A DNA stretch of 18,035 bases from Desulfobacterales bacterium (GCA_026992215.1 JALXAI010000330.1:1-18035), one strand, 5' to 3'. Numbered from the stretch's first letter, positions 1-7,834 are shown. Made by a program: numbers and translations. The notes: a model not told the origin generated them from the sequence alone.

Positions 1-900
1 GGACTTGTAATGCTTGGATAACAAGAATAACCTCAGCACTTCCGGATGATACCTTTCCAGTACTTCTCTGATGGTAAAAAAATTGCCAAGGGACTTGGAC
101 ATTTTTTCCTTGTTTACCTTAACAAATCCATGATGTATCCAGTACCTAACAAAGGGAACACCGTGTGCAGCTTCCGACTGGGCGATTTCGTTTTCGTGGT
201 GAGGGAAAATTAAATCTTCGCCGCCCCCGTGAATATCGAAAGTCTTACCGAGGTAGTGACGACTCATGACCGAACACTCAAGATGCCATCCGGGTCTTCC
301 CGGTCCCCATGGGCTGTCCCATTTTGGTTCCCCGGGCTTGCTGGCCTTCCATAAAACAAAATCAAAGGGGTTTCTTTTCTTGCTGTCCACTTCCACTCGA
401 GCTCCTGCCACCATGTCTTCAAGTCGGCGCCCCGAAAGTTTTCCGTATTCCGGGAACTTGTCCACGCAGTAATAAACATCACCATCGGCCACGTACGCAA
501 AGCCCTTATCTTCAAGCTCTTTTACCATTTCAATCATCTCGTCTATAAATTCCGTGGCCCTAGGTTCATGGGTCGGTTTCTCTATGTCAAGACGTTCCAT
601 GTCTTCATAATAAGCGGCAATAAATTTCTCCGCCACCTCGTTCCACGGTACGCCTTCCTGGTTGGCCTTCCGGATTATTTTATCATCTATGTCCGTGAAG
701 TTTCTGACAAAGGTTACATCATACCCTGAATCCTTGAGGTACCTGTATATCGCGTCAAATACCACCACTGACCGGGCATGACCAATATGACAGTAGTCGT
801 ACACTGTCACACCGCAAACATACATCCCTATCTTTCCCGGCGCCAGAGGTTCAAACACTTCTTTTTTCCTGGTAAGGGTGTTGTAAAATGATAAAGCCAT
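1..900 (-). CDS. cysS: Cysteinyl-tRNA synthetase, 3' end outside window
   Basis: Class I aminoacyl-tRNA synthetase that charges tRNA-Cys in the cytoplasm. The first 300 residues are visible. They begin MALSFYNTLTRKKEVFEPLA and contain the family's CGVTVYDYCHIGHARS stretch, which holds the HIGH signature and the zinc-binding Cys, then the WHLECSVMS and DIHGGGEDLIFPHHENE motifs. The EKMSKSLGN signature lies near residue 270. The C-terminal anticodon-binding part lies beyond position 1. The ATG at 898-900 follows an AGGGGAG ribosome binding site. The gene lies downstream of ispF on the same strand, with 154 bases between them, and may share its transcript. Nothing in the visible part is abnormal, and the identification is firm. 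Confidence 0.97.
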   Translation of the reverse strand, partial: MALSFYNTLTRKKEVFEPLAPGKIGMYVCGVTVYDYCHIGHARSVVVFDAIYRYLKDSGYDVTFVRNFTDIDDKIIRKANQEGVPWNEVAEKFIAAYYEDMERLDIEKPTHEPRATEFIDEMIEMVKELEDKGFAYVADGDVYYCVDKFPEYGKLSGRRLEDMVAGARVEVDSKKRNPFDFVLWKASKPGEPKWDSPWGPGRPGWHLECSVMSRHYLGKTFDIHGGGEDLIFPHHENEIAQSEAAHGVPFVRYWIHHGFVKVNKEKMSKSLGNFFTIREVLERYHPEVLRLFLLSKHYKS

Positions 901-1054
901 GTACTACTCCCCTGATTGTTTCTGAAAGTTGATAACAAAGTTGCAAAACCAAGCTCAGTACTTCACCTACGGTTCACTGGTTCCCGACCTTCTCAAGCTT
1001 TTTCGACGTAAGGCGGCAGCAGGGCACGGAAGAAAAGATTCCACCGGAAATGAT

Positions 1055-1546
1055 TCACCCGAGTTCCGGGCAGGGCTCTTTCCCCAGAAGCACGGCAGCG
1101 TAAGCGGAAATACCTTCTTTTCTGCCTTCGAATCCAAGAAATTCCGTTGTCGTGGCCTTAACATTAACCTTTCCTTCCGATACTTCCAGAATCCGGGAAA
1201 TGCTGCTTACCATTTCACGGATATACGGAGAAAGCTTCGGTTCCTGGGCAATTACCACGCAGTCCAGATTTACCACCGAGTAGCCTTCTTCTTTCATCAT
1301 TCCAACAACCTTTGAAAGTAAGTTCCTGCTGGAAACTCCCCTGTACCTATCATCGGTATCGGGGAAATGCATGCCTATGTCTCCCTTCGCCATGGCCCCC
1401 AGTATTGCATCGCAGACAGCATGGAGCAATACATCGGCGTCAGAGTGCCCCTGAAGGCCCTTTTGAAAAGGTATTTTAACTCCGCCAAGTACCAACTCCC
1501 TATTATCTGCAAAGGCATGAACGTCGTAGCCGATTCCGATTCTCAT
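1055..1546 (-). CDS. ispF: 2-C-methyl-D-erythritol 2,4-cyclodiphosphate synthase
   Basis: Fifth enzyme of the MEP (non-mevalonate) isoprenoid pathway. It cyclises CDP-methylerythritol 2-phosphate to the 2,4-cyclodiphosphate with release of CMP. The 163-residue protein has the usual length of this trimeric family. The N-terminus MRIGIGYDVHAF supplies the metal-ligand Asp8 and His10. The GHSDADVLLHAVCDAILGA motif supplies the third metal His, and a GDIGMHFPDTD motif follows. The ATG overlaps the ispD stop by four bases (ATGA), so the two genes are translationally coupled. This fits the frequent IspD-IspF association and fusion in other bacteria. Confidence 0.96.
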   Translation of the reverse strand: MRIGIGYDVHAFADNRELVLGGVKIPFQKGLQGHSDADVLLHAVCDAILGAMAKGDIGMHFPDTDDRYRGVSSRNLLSKVVGMMKEEGYSVVNLDCVVIAQEPKLSPYIREMVSSISRILEVSEGKVNVKATTTEFLGFEGRKEGISAYAAVLLGKEPCPELG

Positions 1547-2253
1547 CCTTTTCTCCGCGTGTTCCCGATGTCACTTTTCTCCAGGATAAGGGAAGCCAAT
1601 TTCAAATCCTCCGGCGTGGTAATCTTGATATTGGATCTTTCTCCGTTGATCACGTATACTTCTACACCAATGGCTTCCACGAGAGAAGCATCGTCCGTAC
1701 CCTTGAGACCACTTTTACTTGCTGTATCATAGGCTTTCAAAATGATATCTTTCTTAAACCCCTGGGGTGTCTGAATCATCCACACCTTTTTCCTGTCCAG
1801 AGTTTTTAAAACAGCCCCGCCATTCACAATTTTCGTGGTGTCAACCGCGGGCAATCCGGGGATAACGGCTCCCTTCAGAGCTGCATCTGACACCACTCGA
1901 TCAATCAGCCCTTCGCTCACAAAGGGTCTTACACCGTCGTGGACAAGCACGATTTCGCAGCTTTCAGGCAACACTTTAAGGCAATTGAGCACCGTTTCCT
2001 GTCTTTCATCCCCTCCCCTTACAACCCCGAGTATTTTCTTTTCTCCGATCTCGCACAGCACTTCCCGTTTGAAATAACCCTCCTCTCCCGGCGTGACCCC
2101 CACCACTATCCCGTCCACCAACTTGCATTCCTGGAACTTCGAAATCGTTCTCGCGATAATACTTCGTCCCTTAAGCTTCAAGAACTGTTTGCATACCCCT
2201 TTTCCCATCCGCGTGCCACGGCCTCCCGCGGCAATTATGGCAACTGTTCTCAT
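1543..2253 (-). CDS. ispD: 2-C-methyl-D-erythritol 4-phosphate cytidylyltransferase
   Basis: Third enzyme of the MEP pathway, transferring CMP from CTP to methylerythritol 4-phosphate. The N-terminus MRTVAIIAAGGRGTRMG is the CTP-binding glycine-rich loop, with an Arg and a Lys (KQFLKLKG) following as usual. VRGGDERQETVLNCL and VHDGVRPFV are further family motifs, as is the C-terminal NIKITTPEDL. I chose the ATG at 2251-2253 because GGGGGAGAG sits just upstream. The reading frame extends to 2292, but those extra residues precede the normal N-terminus and have no ribosome binding site. The product is 236 residues, normal for the family. It is the first gene of an ispD-ispF(-cysS) run. Confidence 0.96.
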   Translation of the reverse strand: MRTVAIIAAGGRGTRMGKGVCKQFLKLKGRSIIARTISKFQECKLVDGIVVGVTPGEEGYFKREVLCEIGEKKILGVVRGGDERQETVLNCLKVLPESCEIVLVHDGVRPFVSEGLIDRVVSDAALKGAVIPGLPAVDTTKIVNGGAVLKTLDRKKVWMIQTPQGFKKDIILKAYDTASKSGLKGTDDASLVEAIGVEVYVINGERSNIKITTPEDLKLASLILEKSDIGNTRRKG

Positions 2254-2394
2254 CTCTCCCCCGAAACAGCTAGAAAAATACAGGGATGACAAGTGCGATT
2301 TGTTTCAATCCGGATACGTGCTTGAGAATTTTAATTGATGGAATGTGAAATGACAATCAAATTGTAAGGGGGATCATATTTGAAGTATAAAAAA

Positions 2395-2842
2395 GCCGAG
2401 CAGGCCATAAGCCGGGTTCTGTACCCGCTGAAGGCGGGTGATGGTCATTTATCTGGGGTTACGGTTACCCGTAACCTCAAGCGACCTACCCGAGAACTCG
2501 GACGGGCCATCCTCAAGCGTTCTCCTATTTGGTCTTGCTCCGGGTGGGGTTTGCCTAGCTCCTGCTGTCACCAGCAGGACTGGTGAGCTCTTACCTCACC
2601 GTTTCACCCTTACCGAGCACTCAGTGTCGGCAAATCCGTTTCTCCAAAACACAATCTGGGGATCGGAGAAGAGAAACAAAATCCGCTTTCTGACCTGAGT
2701 GCTCGGCGGTCTCTTTTCTGTGGCACTTTCCTTCCCGTCACCGGGACTGGGTGTTACCCAGCACCCTGCCCTGTGGAGCCCGGACTTTCCTCCGGCTTCC
2801 CCGAAAAGCCAGGAAAACCGGCGACCATCTGGCCTGCTCGGC
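2395..2842 (-). ncRNA. rnpB: RNase P RNA, bacterial class A
   Basis: This is the catalytic RNA of the tRNA 5'-end processing ribonuclease. Read on the minus strand, the ends pair as GCCGAGCAGGCC with GGCCTGCTCGGC (helix P1). The universally conserved GAGGAAAGTCCGGGC block is at 2778-2792. The 3' signature ACAGAACCCGGCTTA follows before the closing helix. A perfect 12-bp helix formed by 2613-2624 and 2695-2706 matches an extended P12 arm with a variable tip. The length of about 448 nt is at the upper end for class A, mostly because of that arm. The exact mature ends are estimated from the P1 pairing. Confidence 0.95.
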
Positions 2843-2864
2843 ATCAGGAGATATGACCACCTTA

Positions 2865-2892
2865 ATTATAATCACTGTAATTACAGAATCAA
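2865..2892 (-). promoter_or_regulatory. Sigma70-type promoter of rnpB
   Basis: On the minus strand TTGATT (2887-2892) and a perfect TATAAT (2865-2870) are separated by 16 bases, placing transcription start about 15 bases before the mature 5' end of rnpB. The spacer contains the perfect palindrome CTGTAATTACAG (2875-2886). The -10 is convincing and the -35 is moderate. Confidence 0.65.
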
Positions 2893-2935
2893 CAAGGAAG
2901 AATGAGTCTTTTCCACCCTGGCCTGAGATTACCGA

Positions 2936-3346
2936 TCAGGTTATTTTCTCTTTCAGTAAATCCGGAAGCTCCCTGGACTTCCAGTCAGAGCCGATAGCTA
3001 CCAGCGTAGCCTCTCCCTTCGCTATCAGGGAATCTTCCGACGGCCTGTAAAATTCAAAGCCGAATACAACAACTCTGGCTCTCACTTCTTTCAGGCGCAC
3101 ATGTAACTCAAGCTTTTCCCCGTACCAGACCGGGCGGAAAAAATCGCACCTGGCACCAACCACTGGAAGCCCGAATTTCTCTTCTTGATTTCTGAAAACC
3201 ATGTTGGGTTCGAGACCAACATTTCTCAGGAATTCCTCGATCCCCCAGTGGCAGTACCTGAAATAAGAAACAAAATAGACAACTCCGTACGGATCCGTAT
3301 CACCGAAACGAACAACAATGGGTACTTTAACTACTCTTTCAGTCAT
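2936..3346 (-). CDS. Acyl-CoA thioesterase, YbgC/4HBT hotdog family
   Basis: A 136-residue single hotdog-domain protein of the 4-hydroxybenzoyl-CoA thioesterase/YbgC family, which hydrolyses acyl-CoA or acyl-ACP thioesters. The motif VRFGDTDPYGVVYFVSYFRY at residues 12-31 carries the catalytic Asp (Asp18) before the hotdog helix. DFFRPVWYGEKLELHVRL is the typical central strand region. Length is normal. The ATG at 3344-3346 follows CGGGAG. It is transcribed divergently from the CoA-transferase operon across a long spacer that holds a TetR-like palindrome, so a shared control linked to CoA-ester metabolism is possible. The substrate cannot be told from sequence. Confidence 0.85.
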   Translation of the reverse strand: MTERVVKVPIVVRFGDTDPYGVVYFVSYFRYCHWGIEEFLRNVGLEPNMVFRNQEEKFGLPVVGARCDFFRPVWYGEKLELHVRLKEVRARVVVFGFEFYRPSEDSLIAKGEATLVAIGSDWKSRELPDLLKEKIT

Positions 3347-3412
3347 TTTTACACTCCCGGTCGAGATGATTGGTTATGGATATCTCCAGAGACATATCAA
3401 AATTTTTCCCCG

Positions 3413-3427
3413 ACCGACTAAGTCGGT
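3413..3427. promoter_or_regulatory. Perfect inverted repeat, candidate TetR-type operator
   Basis: ACCGACT-A-AGTCGGT is a perfect 7+7 palindrome with a single central base. It lies 67 bases upstream of the thioesterase start and upstream of the CoA-transferase operon. Compact palindromes with GACCGA/TCGGTC-type arms are typical operators of TetR-family regulators of acyl-CoA metabolism. No regulator gene is in the window, so the assignment is inferred from shape and place only. Confidence 0.45.
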
Positions 3428-3550
3428 GTTCATGTTAGTATGAAAAATCGACACATTTTTTTCAAAACTTTCCCCGGTTTTTACATAAACAGTGTTAACA
3501 GAAAATGTGATTATGGCAATAAAAGAATAATTTCACAGCTTCTTTTTCCC

Positions 3551-3578
3551 TTGACAAAAGGCCTAACTTGGATATATT
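3551..3578 (+). promoter_or_regulatory. Candidate sigma70 promoter for the CoA-transferase operon
   Basis: A perfect TTGACA (3551-3556) stands 16 bases before TATATT (3573-3578). It is the best sigma70-like match in the spacer and points towards the operon beginning at 4184, which would give a leader of about 600 nt. A closer promoter could exist that I did not recognise. Confidence 0.4.
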
Positions 3579-4006
3579 TAGAAGCACACGAGCGGGAAAA
3601 TCAAGCGGTATTTGTTATTCCTTTCACTATGGTGCTACCTCATTCTGATACTCTGCATTCCTTGCGGATTTGAGTGTTCAACCTGTGGTTCTGCCAGCGG
3701 CGATTCCTATCCCAACGCAACCATCTTTGATCTTGGTGGCTCAAATATAGGTTTTGGGCTCAATATTTAGATGCGAGATAATCCTTTTGAAGATGCCATA
3801 GTTCTTTCTTAACATGTATTGGCAGCGGTCTGTGTCTCCTTAAAGCCCAACTGGTAAAGCTGCTTTGCCAAGTACGTTAACTAGTGAATTATTTCTCCAA
3901 AAGATCCAGTTTGGTTCTAATGTTATCACGAGAGATAAATGGTACAGTTTTGGCCTCATTTGGGCCTGCGATGAGTATGGGAGGGTTTTAGAACGTGCGA
4001 AGGGAG

Positions 4007-4147
4007 GTGACACGAGACTTTCCCGGGTGCTTTTTGCAGTTTAGCGGGAGCACAGGGGTCAAGGTTTTATCTGCGTTGTTTATCTTGGTAAGGAAGGAGG
4101 TGATGAGAGAGTCAGTTGTGGATCGACTTGTTAGTGGTATTGTTTAG
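4007..4147 (+). other. Possible small leader ORF, 46 codons
   Basis: An open frame starts at GTG (4007-4009), which overlaps the GGGAGG it would use for ribosome binding, and ends at TAG 36 bases before the CoA-transferase ATG. An upstream GTG at 3995 is an alternative start. The product would begin MTRDFPGCFLQF and contains a short hydrophobic patch. No family is recognised, and a frame of this length can occur by chance. It is listed because it fills the leader of a regulated operon and contains the perfect anti-SD complement at 4094-4104. Confidence 0.2.
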
Positions 4148-4183
4148 GTAATATTCCAAATTCGGACTAAAGGAGGGATTTGA

Positions 4184-5674
4184 ATGGCACCGGAAAAAAG
4201 GGAAATTGAAATTAATAGTCGGGAAGACACTCTGGATCTGATGCACCCCGACATTAGGCCCTGGCCGGTAACTCCGCCACCTTCCCCGGAAGAAGTAGCG
4301 GAGGTATATGCAAAGCGAAAAGCTACTGACTTCGGCAAGTGGTGCGAAGACAACCTGCGTTTTGAATACAGCTTTGGGAAACCGGAAGCGCTTCAGGGTC
4401 TGAAAGTTCTTTGTATGGGGCTCTGGAGACTGGGTAACAAATTCTGTGCATCACTCCTGGCAGAAGCAGGGGCAGAAGTTATTAATATAGAACCGCCGGA
4501 AGGGGATCCTCTACGCAAGCTTACTCCTTTTGGAAGAGAAGAGTACATGCTTGAGGATAAGGAAACCGGTGAGAAATGCGGCCTGGAATTCATTCACGAG
4601 ATGAGAAACCAGTACTCGATAACTCTGAATGTCGAGACTGAAGAAGGCCGGGAAATTTACAAGAACCTCGCTAAAAACGTCGATGTCTTAATTGAAGAAT
4701 ATCCTCCGGGATACATGGATGAACTGGGAATCGGGTACAGGCAACTATCCAAGATCAATCCCGGGCTGGTTTACTGCTGGATTGGTGTAAGGGGTTCCTG
4801 GGGTCCGTACAAAGACAAATTGTCCAAGTTCGGGCAGTGGACTCTTGAACCCTTTGGCGGGTGCGCTAACTCCTTCGTGCACAACACAGGTTTTCCGCCA
4901 GACCAGCTGCCGAGAGGTAAGGGTGGAGACCCGACCAGGTCGGGCGTGTGGTTCGCCGATTACGTTGCCGGTGAACAGGCTGCTTGCAGCATTTGCGCTG
5001 CTCTCTACTGGAGAGACGAGTTCAGTGGGGAAGGCCAGTTTATCGAAGTAACGGGTGCTGAATCCCAGATGGATATCCTCGACTTCGATATCGGTTGGTA
5101 CGGTTTCAATGGCAGTATCAAGGCCCGTACCGGGGCATGGGACCCGAACCTTAACCAGTATGAATGGAACCCGTGTAAAGACGGTTACATGATGATCGGC
5201 GGACAGACCGACCGTCTATGGTACCGGATCGGAATGTGTATCGAAAGAGATTACCCGCAGTTCGGTCGTTTGATCCACGAAGACCCGCTGTTGAAGGAGA
5301 TGGGTGCCAGGAATGCTCTTCAGGCTCTCATCAAAACATATACCCTGACCACCAGGTGGCTGAGGGATCTCAACAGGATCGAGGCAGAACAAAAACTGCT
5401 CGAATATGAAATCGCAGCCGGCCCGATCCTCTTTATCGATGAAGTTGCTGAGTTCCCACACTTCAAGTATCGTCCCTGGGTCTACACTATTGACAGTGAT
5501 CAATACGGAACGTTTATGTACTCGGCATCGCCGAACTCATTCCAGATGAGAACACCGCACAGGGTAAAATGGATAGGAAGACCTCTAGGAAAGGATAACT
5601 ACGAAATCTACCAGAAGTGGTTAGGACTGGGTCAATCTAAAGTTAACGAATTAAAGGATAAGGGGGTAATATAA
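4184..5674 (+). CDS. Class III (CaiB/BaiF) CoA-transferase, non-catalytic-type subunit
   Basis: This 496-residue protein belongs to the family III CoA-transferase fold. The N-terminal domain shows LQGLKVLCMGLWRLGNKFCASLLAEAGAEVINIEPPEGDPLR (residues 70-111), the family's CoA-domain hallmark, followed by ITLNVETEEGREIYKNL and NPGLVYCWIGVRGSWGPY. At about residues 214-220, where active members carry the acyl-accepting Asp (in a YD or FD context), this protein reads LSKFGQW and has no Asp. The next gene is a homologue that keeps the Asp. Two adjacent homologues with unequal active sites are known for benzylsuccinate CoA-transferase (BbsE/BbsF), so a heteromeric enzyme transferring CoA between succinyl-CoA and an aryl- or alkylsuccinate is my best guess. 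The substrate is not proven. AGGAGGG precedes the ATG, and the stop overlaps the next start by one base. Confidence 0.88.
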   Translation: MAPEKREIEINSREDTLDLMHPDIRPWPVTPPPSPEEVAEVYAKRKATDFGKWCEDNLRFEYSFGKPEALQGLKVLCMGLWRLGNKFCASLLAEAGAEVINIEPPEGDPLRKLTPFGREEYMLEDKETGEKCGLEFIHEMRNQYSITLNVETEEGREIYKNLAKNVDVLIEEYPPGYMDELGIGYRQLSKINPGLVYCWIGVRGSWGPYKDKLSKFGQWTLEPFGGCANSFVHNTGFPPDQLPRGKGGDPTRSGVWFADYVAGEQAACSICAALYWRDEFSGEGQFIEVTGAESQMDILDFDIGWYGFNGSIKARTGAWDPNLNQYEWNPCKDGYMMIGGQTDRLWYRIGMCIERDYPQFGRLIHEDPLLKEMGARNALQALIKTYTLTTRWLRDLNRIEAEQKLLEYEIAAGPILFIDEVAEFPHFKYRPWVYTIDSDQYGTFMYSASPNSFQMRTPHRVKWIGRPLGKDNYEIYQKWLGLGQSKVNELKDKGVI

Positions 5675-7089
5675 TGGCAAAAGATTTAAGAGTAACAAGA
5701 TTGGAGGATCTGCCAGGCCCCAAGAGCAAGGAAGAACTCGAAGAAATGAAAATGCCCTACGAGGAATTCTGTCGTAAGGCTTTTGATCCGGGCAATGAAA
5801 TGACAAAACCGCAAGCTCTGAAGGGCATTCGTTGGCTAAGCACTACAATGTACATTTTTACGCCTCATTCAGTTTCCAACCTTGCAGAGCTCGGGGCCGA
5901 GGTCATTAAGGTAGAGATGCCCAGAATGGGCGACCCGATGAGGCATACATCTCCGTTTAACGAATGTTACCTGTATCCTCTCCACGACAGCAGACCGGTG
6001 ACCGGTACCGGCATGGGCTTTCTGAATGCTAATCCGAACGAGTATCACATCACGATGGATTACCATATAGATGAAATGAAGGAAGCCTTCTACCGCCTGG
6101 TGAAGATGTCGGACGGTCTTACCGAGTGTTACAGACCGGGAACCTTTGACCGCTGGAAACAGAGTTACCGTTATCTCCAGGAACTGAACCCAAGATTCAT
6201 CTATGTATGGGGCGGTGGTTTCGGTTACGGTCCCAAGGTATTCGGTGGTTCCTACGACATTCTCGGTCAGGCTCATGCTGGTCTGGCATCGGTAACCGGT
6301 ATGCATGAATTCATGGGAGGTCACTGTACGAAACATTCAAACTGGTGCATTGACTGGTATTCTGGAACCCAGATTACGTTCGGTATTCTGGCGGCACTGC
6401 TGTGGCGTAGAAAAACCGGTCTTGGCACCATGATCGAATTCTCCCAGGTACAGGCAGCCACAAGAGCCCTGGGTTACACAGCACCCCTTTACGGCAGGTT
6501 CGGAATAGTTCGTCAGCGCTGGGGTAACTGGGATACTCAGCTTTGCGTACACGGTATCATTCTTTGCGGTAAGTCCGATTATCCGGATGCTATCAATCCT
6601 CAGGATAAGTACGAAGCCAGATACGTAATGGTGAGTGCATTCCAGGATGCCGACTTCAAGGAACTCTGCGACATCACAGGCAACAAGGAGCTTTATGAGA
6701 AGTATAAAGCTCACAAAGACAGGGTTGAAGCAGAAGCACAGGTAGAGATCTATGCCGCCCTGGAAAGATGGGCTTCGGACAAGTCCAGAAGCGAAGTGGT
6801 AAAGACCCTGCAGGATGCCGGACTTCTTGCCGAACCGGTCATGAACGACAGGGAAGTCTACGAGTGCGAACATTATCGTCAGCGTGGTACCATCAGGTGG
6901 CTGGAAGATCCGATTTTCGGTGACGTTTTACAGCACGGTACTTATAGTGCCGGTTTGATGGAAAAAACACCGCGCAGGCTTTTCTGGATCTGGAGGCCGG
7001 TTGGTGCTGACAATGTCAAGATTTACCATGAATTGCTTGGTTATCCTGTCAGCAAAATTGAAGAATGGTACGAGAAGAGCTGGATATAA
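5674..7089 (+). CDS. Class III (CaiB/BaiF) CoA-transferase, catalytic subunit
   Basis: The 471-residue partner of the preceding gene has the same fold. LKGIRWLSTTMYIFTPHSVSNLAELGAEVIKVEMPRMGDPMR lies at residues 49-90 and LNPRFIYVWGGGFGYGP at about 171-187. GGSYDILGQAHAG then places Asp195 where family III enzymes form the acyl-aspartate intermediate. Both subunits also share an unusual N-terminal extension of 45-65 residues before the fold. The ATG overlaps the previous stop (TAATG) and follows AAGGATAAGGGGG. Stoichiometric co-expression with the non-catalytic subunit is implied. I infer a dedicated activating transferase for a dicarboxylic acid of an anaerobic hydrocarbon or aromatic route. 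An unrelated carboxylic acid substrate remains possible. Confidence 0.9.
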   Translation: MAKDLRVTRLEDLPGPKSKEELEEMKMPYEEFCRKAFDPGNEMTKPQALKGIRWLSTTMYIFTPHSVSNLAELGAEVIKVEMPRMGDPMRHTSPFNECYLYPLHDSRPVTGTGMGFLNANPNEYHITMDYHIDEMKEAFYRLVKMSDGLTECYRPGTFDRWKQSYRYLQELNPRFIYVWGGGFGYGPKVFGGSYDILGQAHAGLASVTGMHEFMGGHCTKHSNWCIDWYSGTQITFGILAALLWRRKTGLGTMIEFSQVQAATRALGYTAPLYGRFGIVRQRWGNWDTQLCVHGIILCGKSDYPDAINPQDKYEARYVMVSAFQDADFKELCDITGNKELYEKYKAHKDRVEAEAQVEIYAALERWASDKSRSEVVKTLQDAGLLAEPVMNDREVYECEHYRQRGTIRWLEDPIFGDVLQHGTYSAGLMEKTPRRLFWIWRPVGADNVKIYHELLGYPVSKIEEWYEKSWI

Positions 7090-7104
7090 AAGGAGGAGAG
7101 CGCC

Positions 7105-7589
7105 GTGTGTGATATTATTTGGTGCAAGAAAGAGATAAATGGTAAACCGTGCAACACGGTTAACTACCTGGATCCTTACTGTTTCTGGAACTGGGAAGGG
7201 AAGATAAACTGTGCGGAATGCGGGACAGTTTACTATATCCATATGATCCAGGGGTTTATGTACAAGGGGCCTGAAGAAAGACCCGGCGAAGAGCCCGATA
7301 TCATGCCTCTATACGCTGACAAACCCTTGACGGCTATGTCAACTATCTCCCCGGAACAGAGGGGAGAACGAGACCATATAACTGCTTACCGAGGCACATT
7401 TACCTTGGCAAAGCAGACATGGTCAAGTTTAGCATCAGGGGAAAACCCGTCAGAGGTTGGTGCCCGCAACCACCTTGTTCTGGCATAGCTGGAAGCCACG
7501 GTTTCAGATGGGATATTCAGAAGCTGTCCCCTGAGGTATGGGAAGAGTATCAGGAGAAACTGAAAAAAGGTGAAGTTAAGGAATGGTAA
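7105..7589 (+). CDS. Cys-rich, zinc-ribbon-like protein interrupted by a frameshift
   Basis: The GTG start follows AAGGAGGAG and begins MCDIIWCKKEINGKPC. Cys at residues 2, 7, 16, 26, 36 and 39, including CAEC, suggest one or two metal sites. The initial frame is open to a TAG at 7486-7488, but after about residue 74 (YADKP) its translation becomes featureless. The frame shifted by -1 gives a protein-like continuation, LDGYVNYLPG, then RHIYLGKADMVKF, RGWCPQPPCSG and a charged helical tail ending KKGEVKEW at 7589, 16 bases before the next gene. One extra C in the CCC run at 7324-7326 would join the two into about 161 residues. It is therefore either a base-call error, a recent mutation or a recoded gene. 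No family is recognised beyond metal-binding character. Confidence 0.6.
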
Positions 7590-7605
7590 GAGAAAGGAGT
7601 AGCAG

Positions 7606-7833
7606 ATGGCAGAATTAACGCCTGAAGAATTCCTGGATACTATACTTGTCCCGGAAAAACAGACAGATCATATATGCTGGCAGTGCAAGCATCTGAAACC
7701 CGTCTTAAAAGGTTCTAGCTTCCCGCCAGCAGACATTATCGGTTGGTGTATGAAGATTCACTGGCCCCACTACTGGTGCGTAGCGGATTTTAACGTGATA
7801 AAAAAGTGTTACGCCTTTGAGCCGAAGAAGTAA
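7606..7833 (+). CDS. Small five-Cys protein, possibly a BssB/BssC-type small subunit
   Basis: A 75-residue protein with AGAAAGGAG before its ATG. Cys fall at CWQC, WC, WC and KKC (residues 24, 27, 49, 59 and 69), with the pattern ending KKCYAFEPKK. Small subunits of fumarate-adding glycyl-radical enzymes (BssB, BssC and relatives) are similarly short, carry a HiPIP-like 4Fe-4S cluster on four Cys, and end in a C-x-x-F pattern. The resemblance, together with the CoA-transferase pair upstream, is suggestive but rests on memory of the family pattern. The catalytic glycyl-radical subunit is not in the window. A generic small zinc or Fe-S protein is the alternative. Confidence 0.55.
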   Translation: MAELTPEEFLDTILVPEKQTDHICWQCKHLKPVLKGSSFPPADIIGWCMKIHWPHYWCVADFNVIKKCYAFEPKK

Positions 7834-7834
7834 T

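Larger units (their letters stand above)
3347..4183. other. Long intergenic region without a convincing gene
   Basis: This is an 837-base spacer between divergent genes. Reading frames here are short and lack family motifs. What I can support is a palindrome at 3413-3427, a promoter-like pair at 3551-3578, and, close to the operon start, two stretches matching the anti-Shine-Dalgarno complement (4001-4009 and 4094-4104). The second, AAGGAGGTGAT, is a perfect match but does not sit at a normal distance from an obvious gene. The first stands next to a small open frame (4007-4147). If transcription begins near 3585 the operon has a leader of about 600 nt. I recognise no known riboswitch in it. 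Confidence 0.6.

Noticed and set aside
929..1315. Plus-strand frame of 128 codons opposite ispF
   Set aside because: It runs antisense to the clearly conserved ispF and has no family motifs or ribosome binding site. It is a shadow frame.
2380..2905. Several frames of 68-86 codons on both strands
   Set aside because: They lie over rnpB, whose conserved RNA elements fully explain the sequence.
3440..3673. 77-codon plus-strand frame in the divergent spacer
   Set aside because: It lacks a ribosome binding site and protein-like composition, and it covers the candidate promoter at 3551-3578.
5869..6873. Long minus-strand frames of 155 and 178 codons
   Set aside because: They are antisense to the catalytic CoA-transferase subunit, whose full-length family match settles the coding strand.
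7321..7329. Programmed -1 frameshift site
   Set aside because: The sequence at the junction does not fit a canonical X_XXY_YYZ heptamer in the zero frame and I found no obvious downstream stem, so an indel is preferred.
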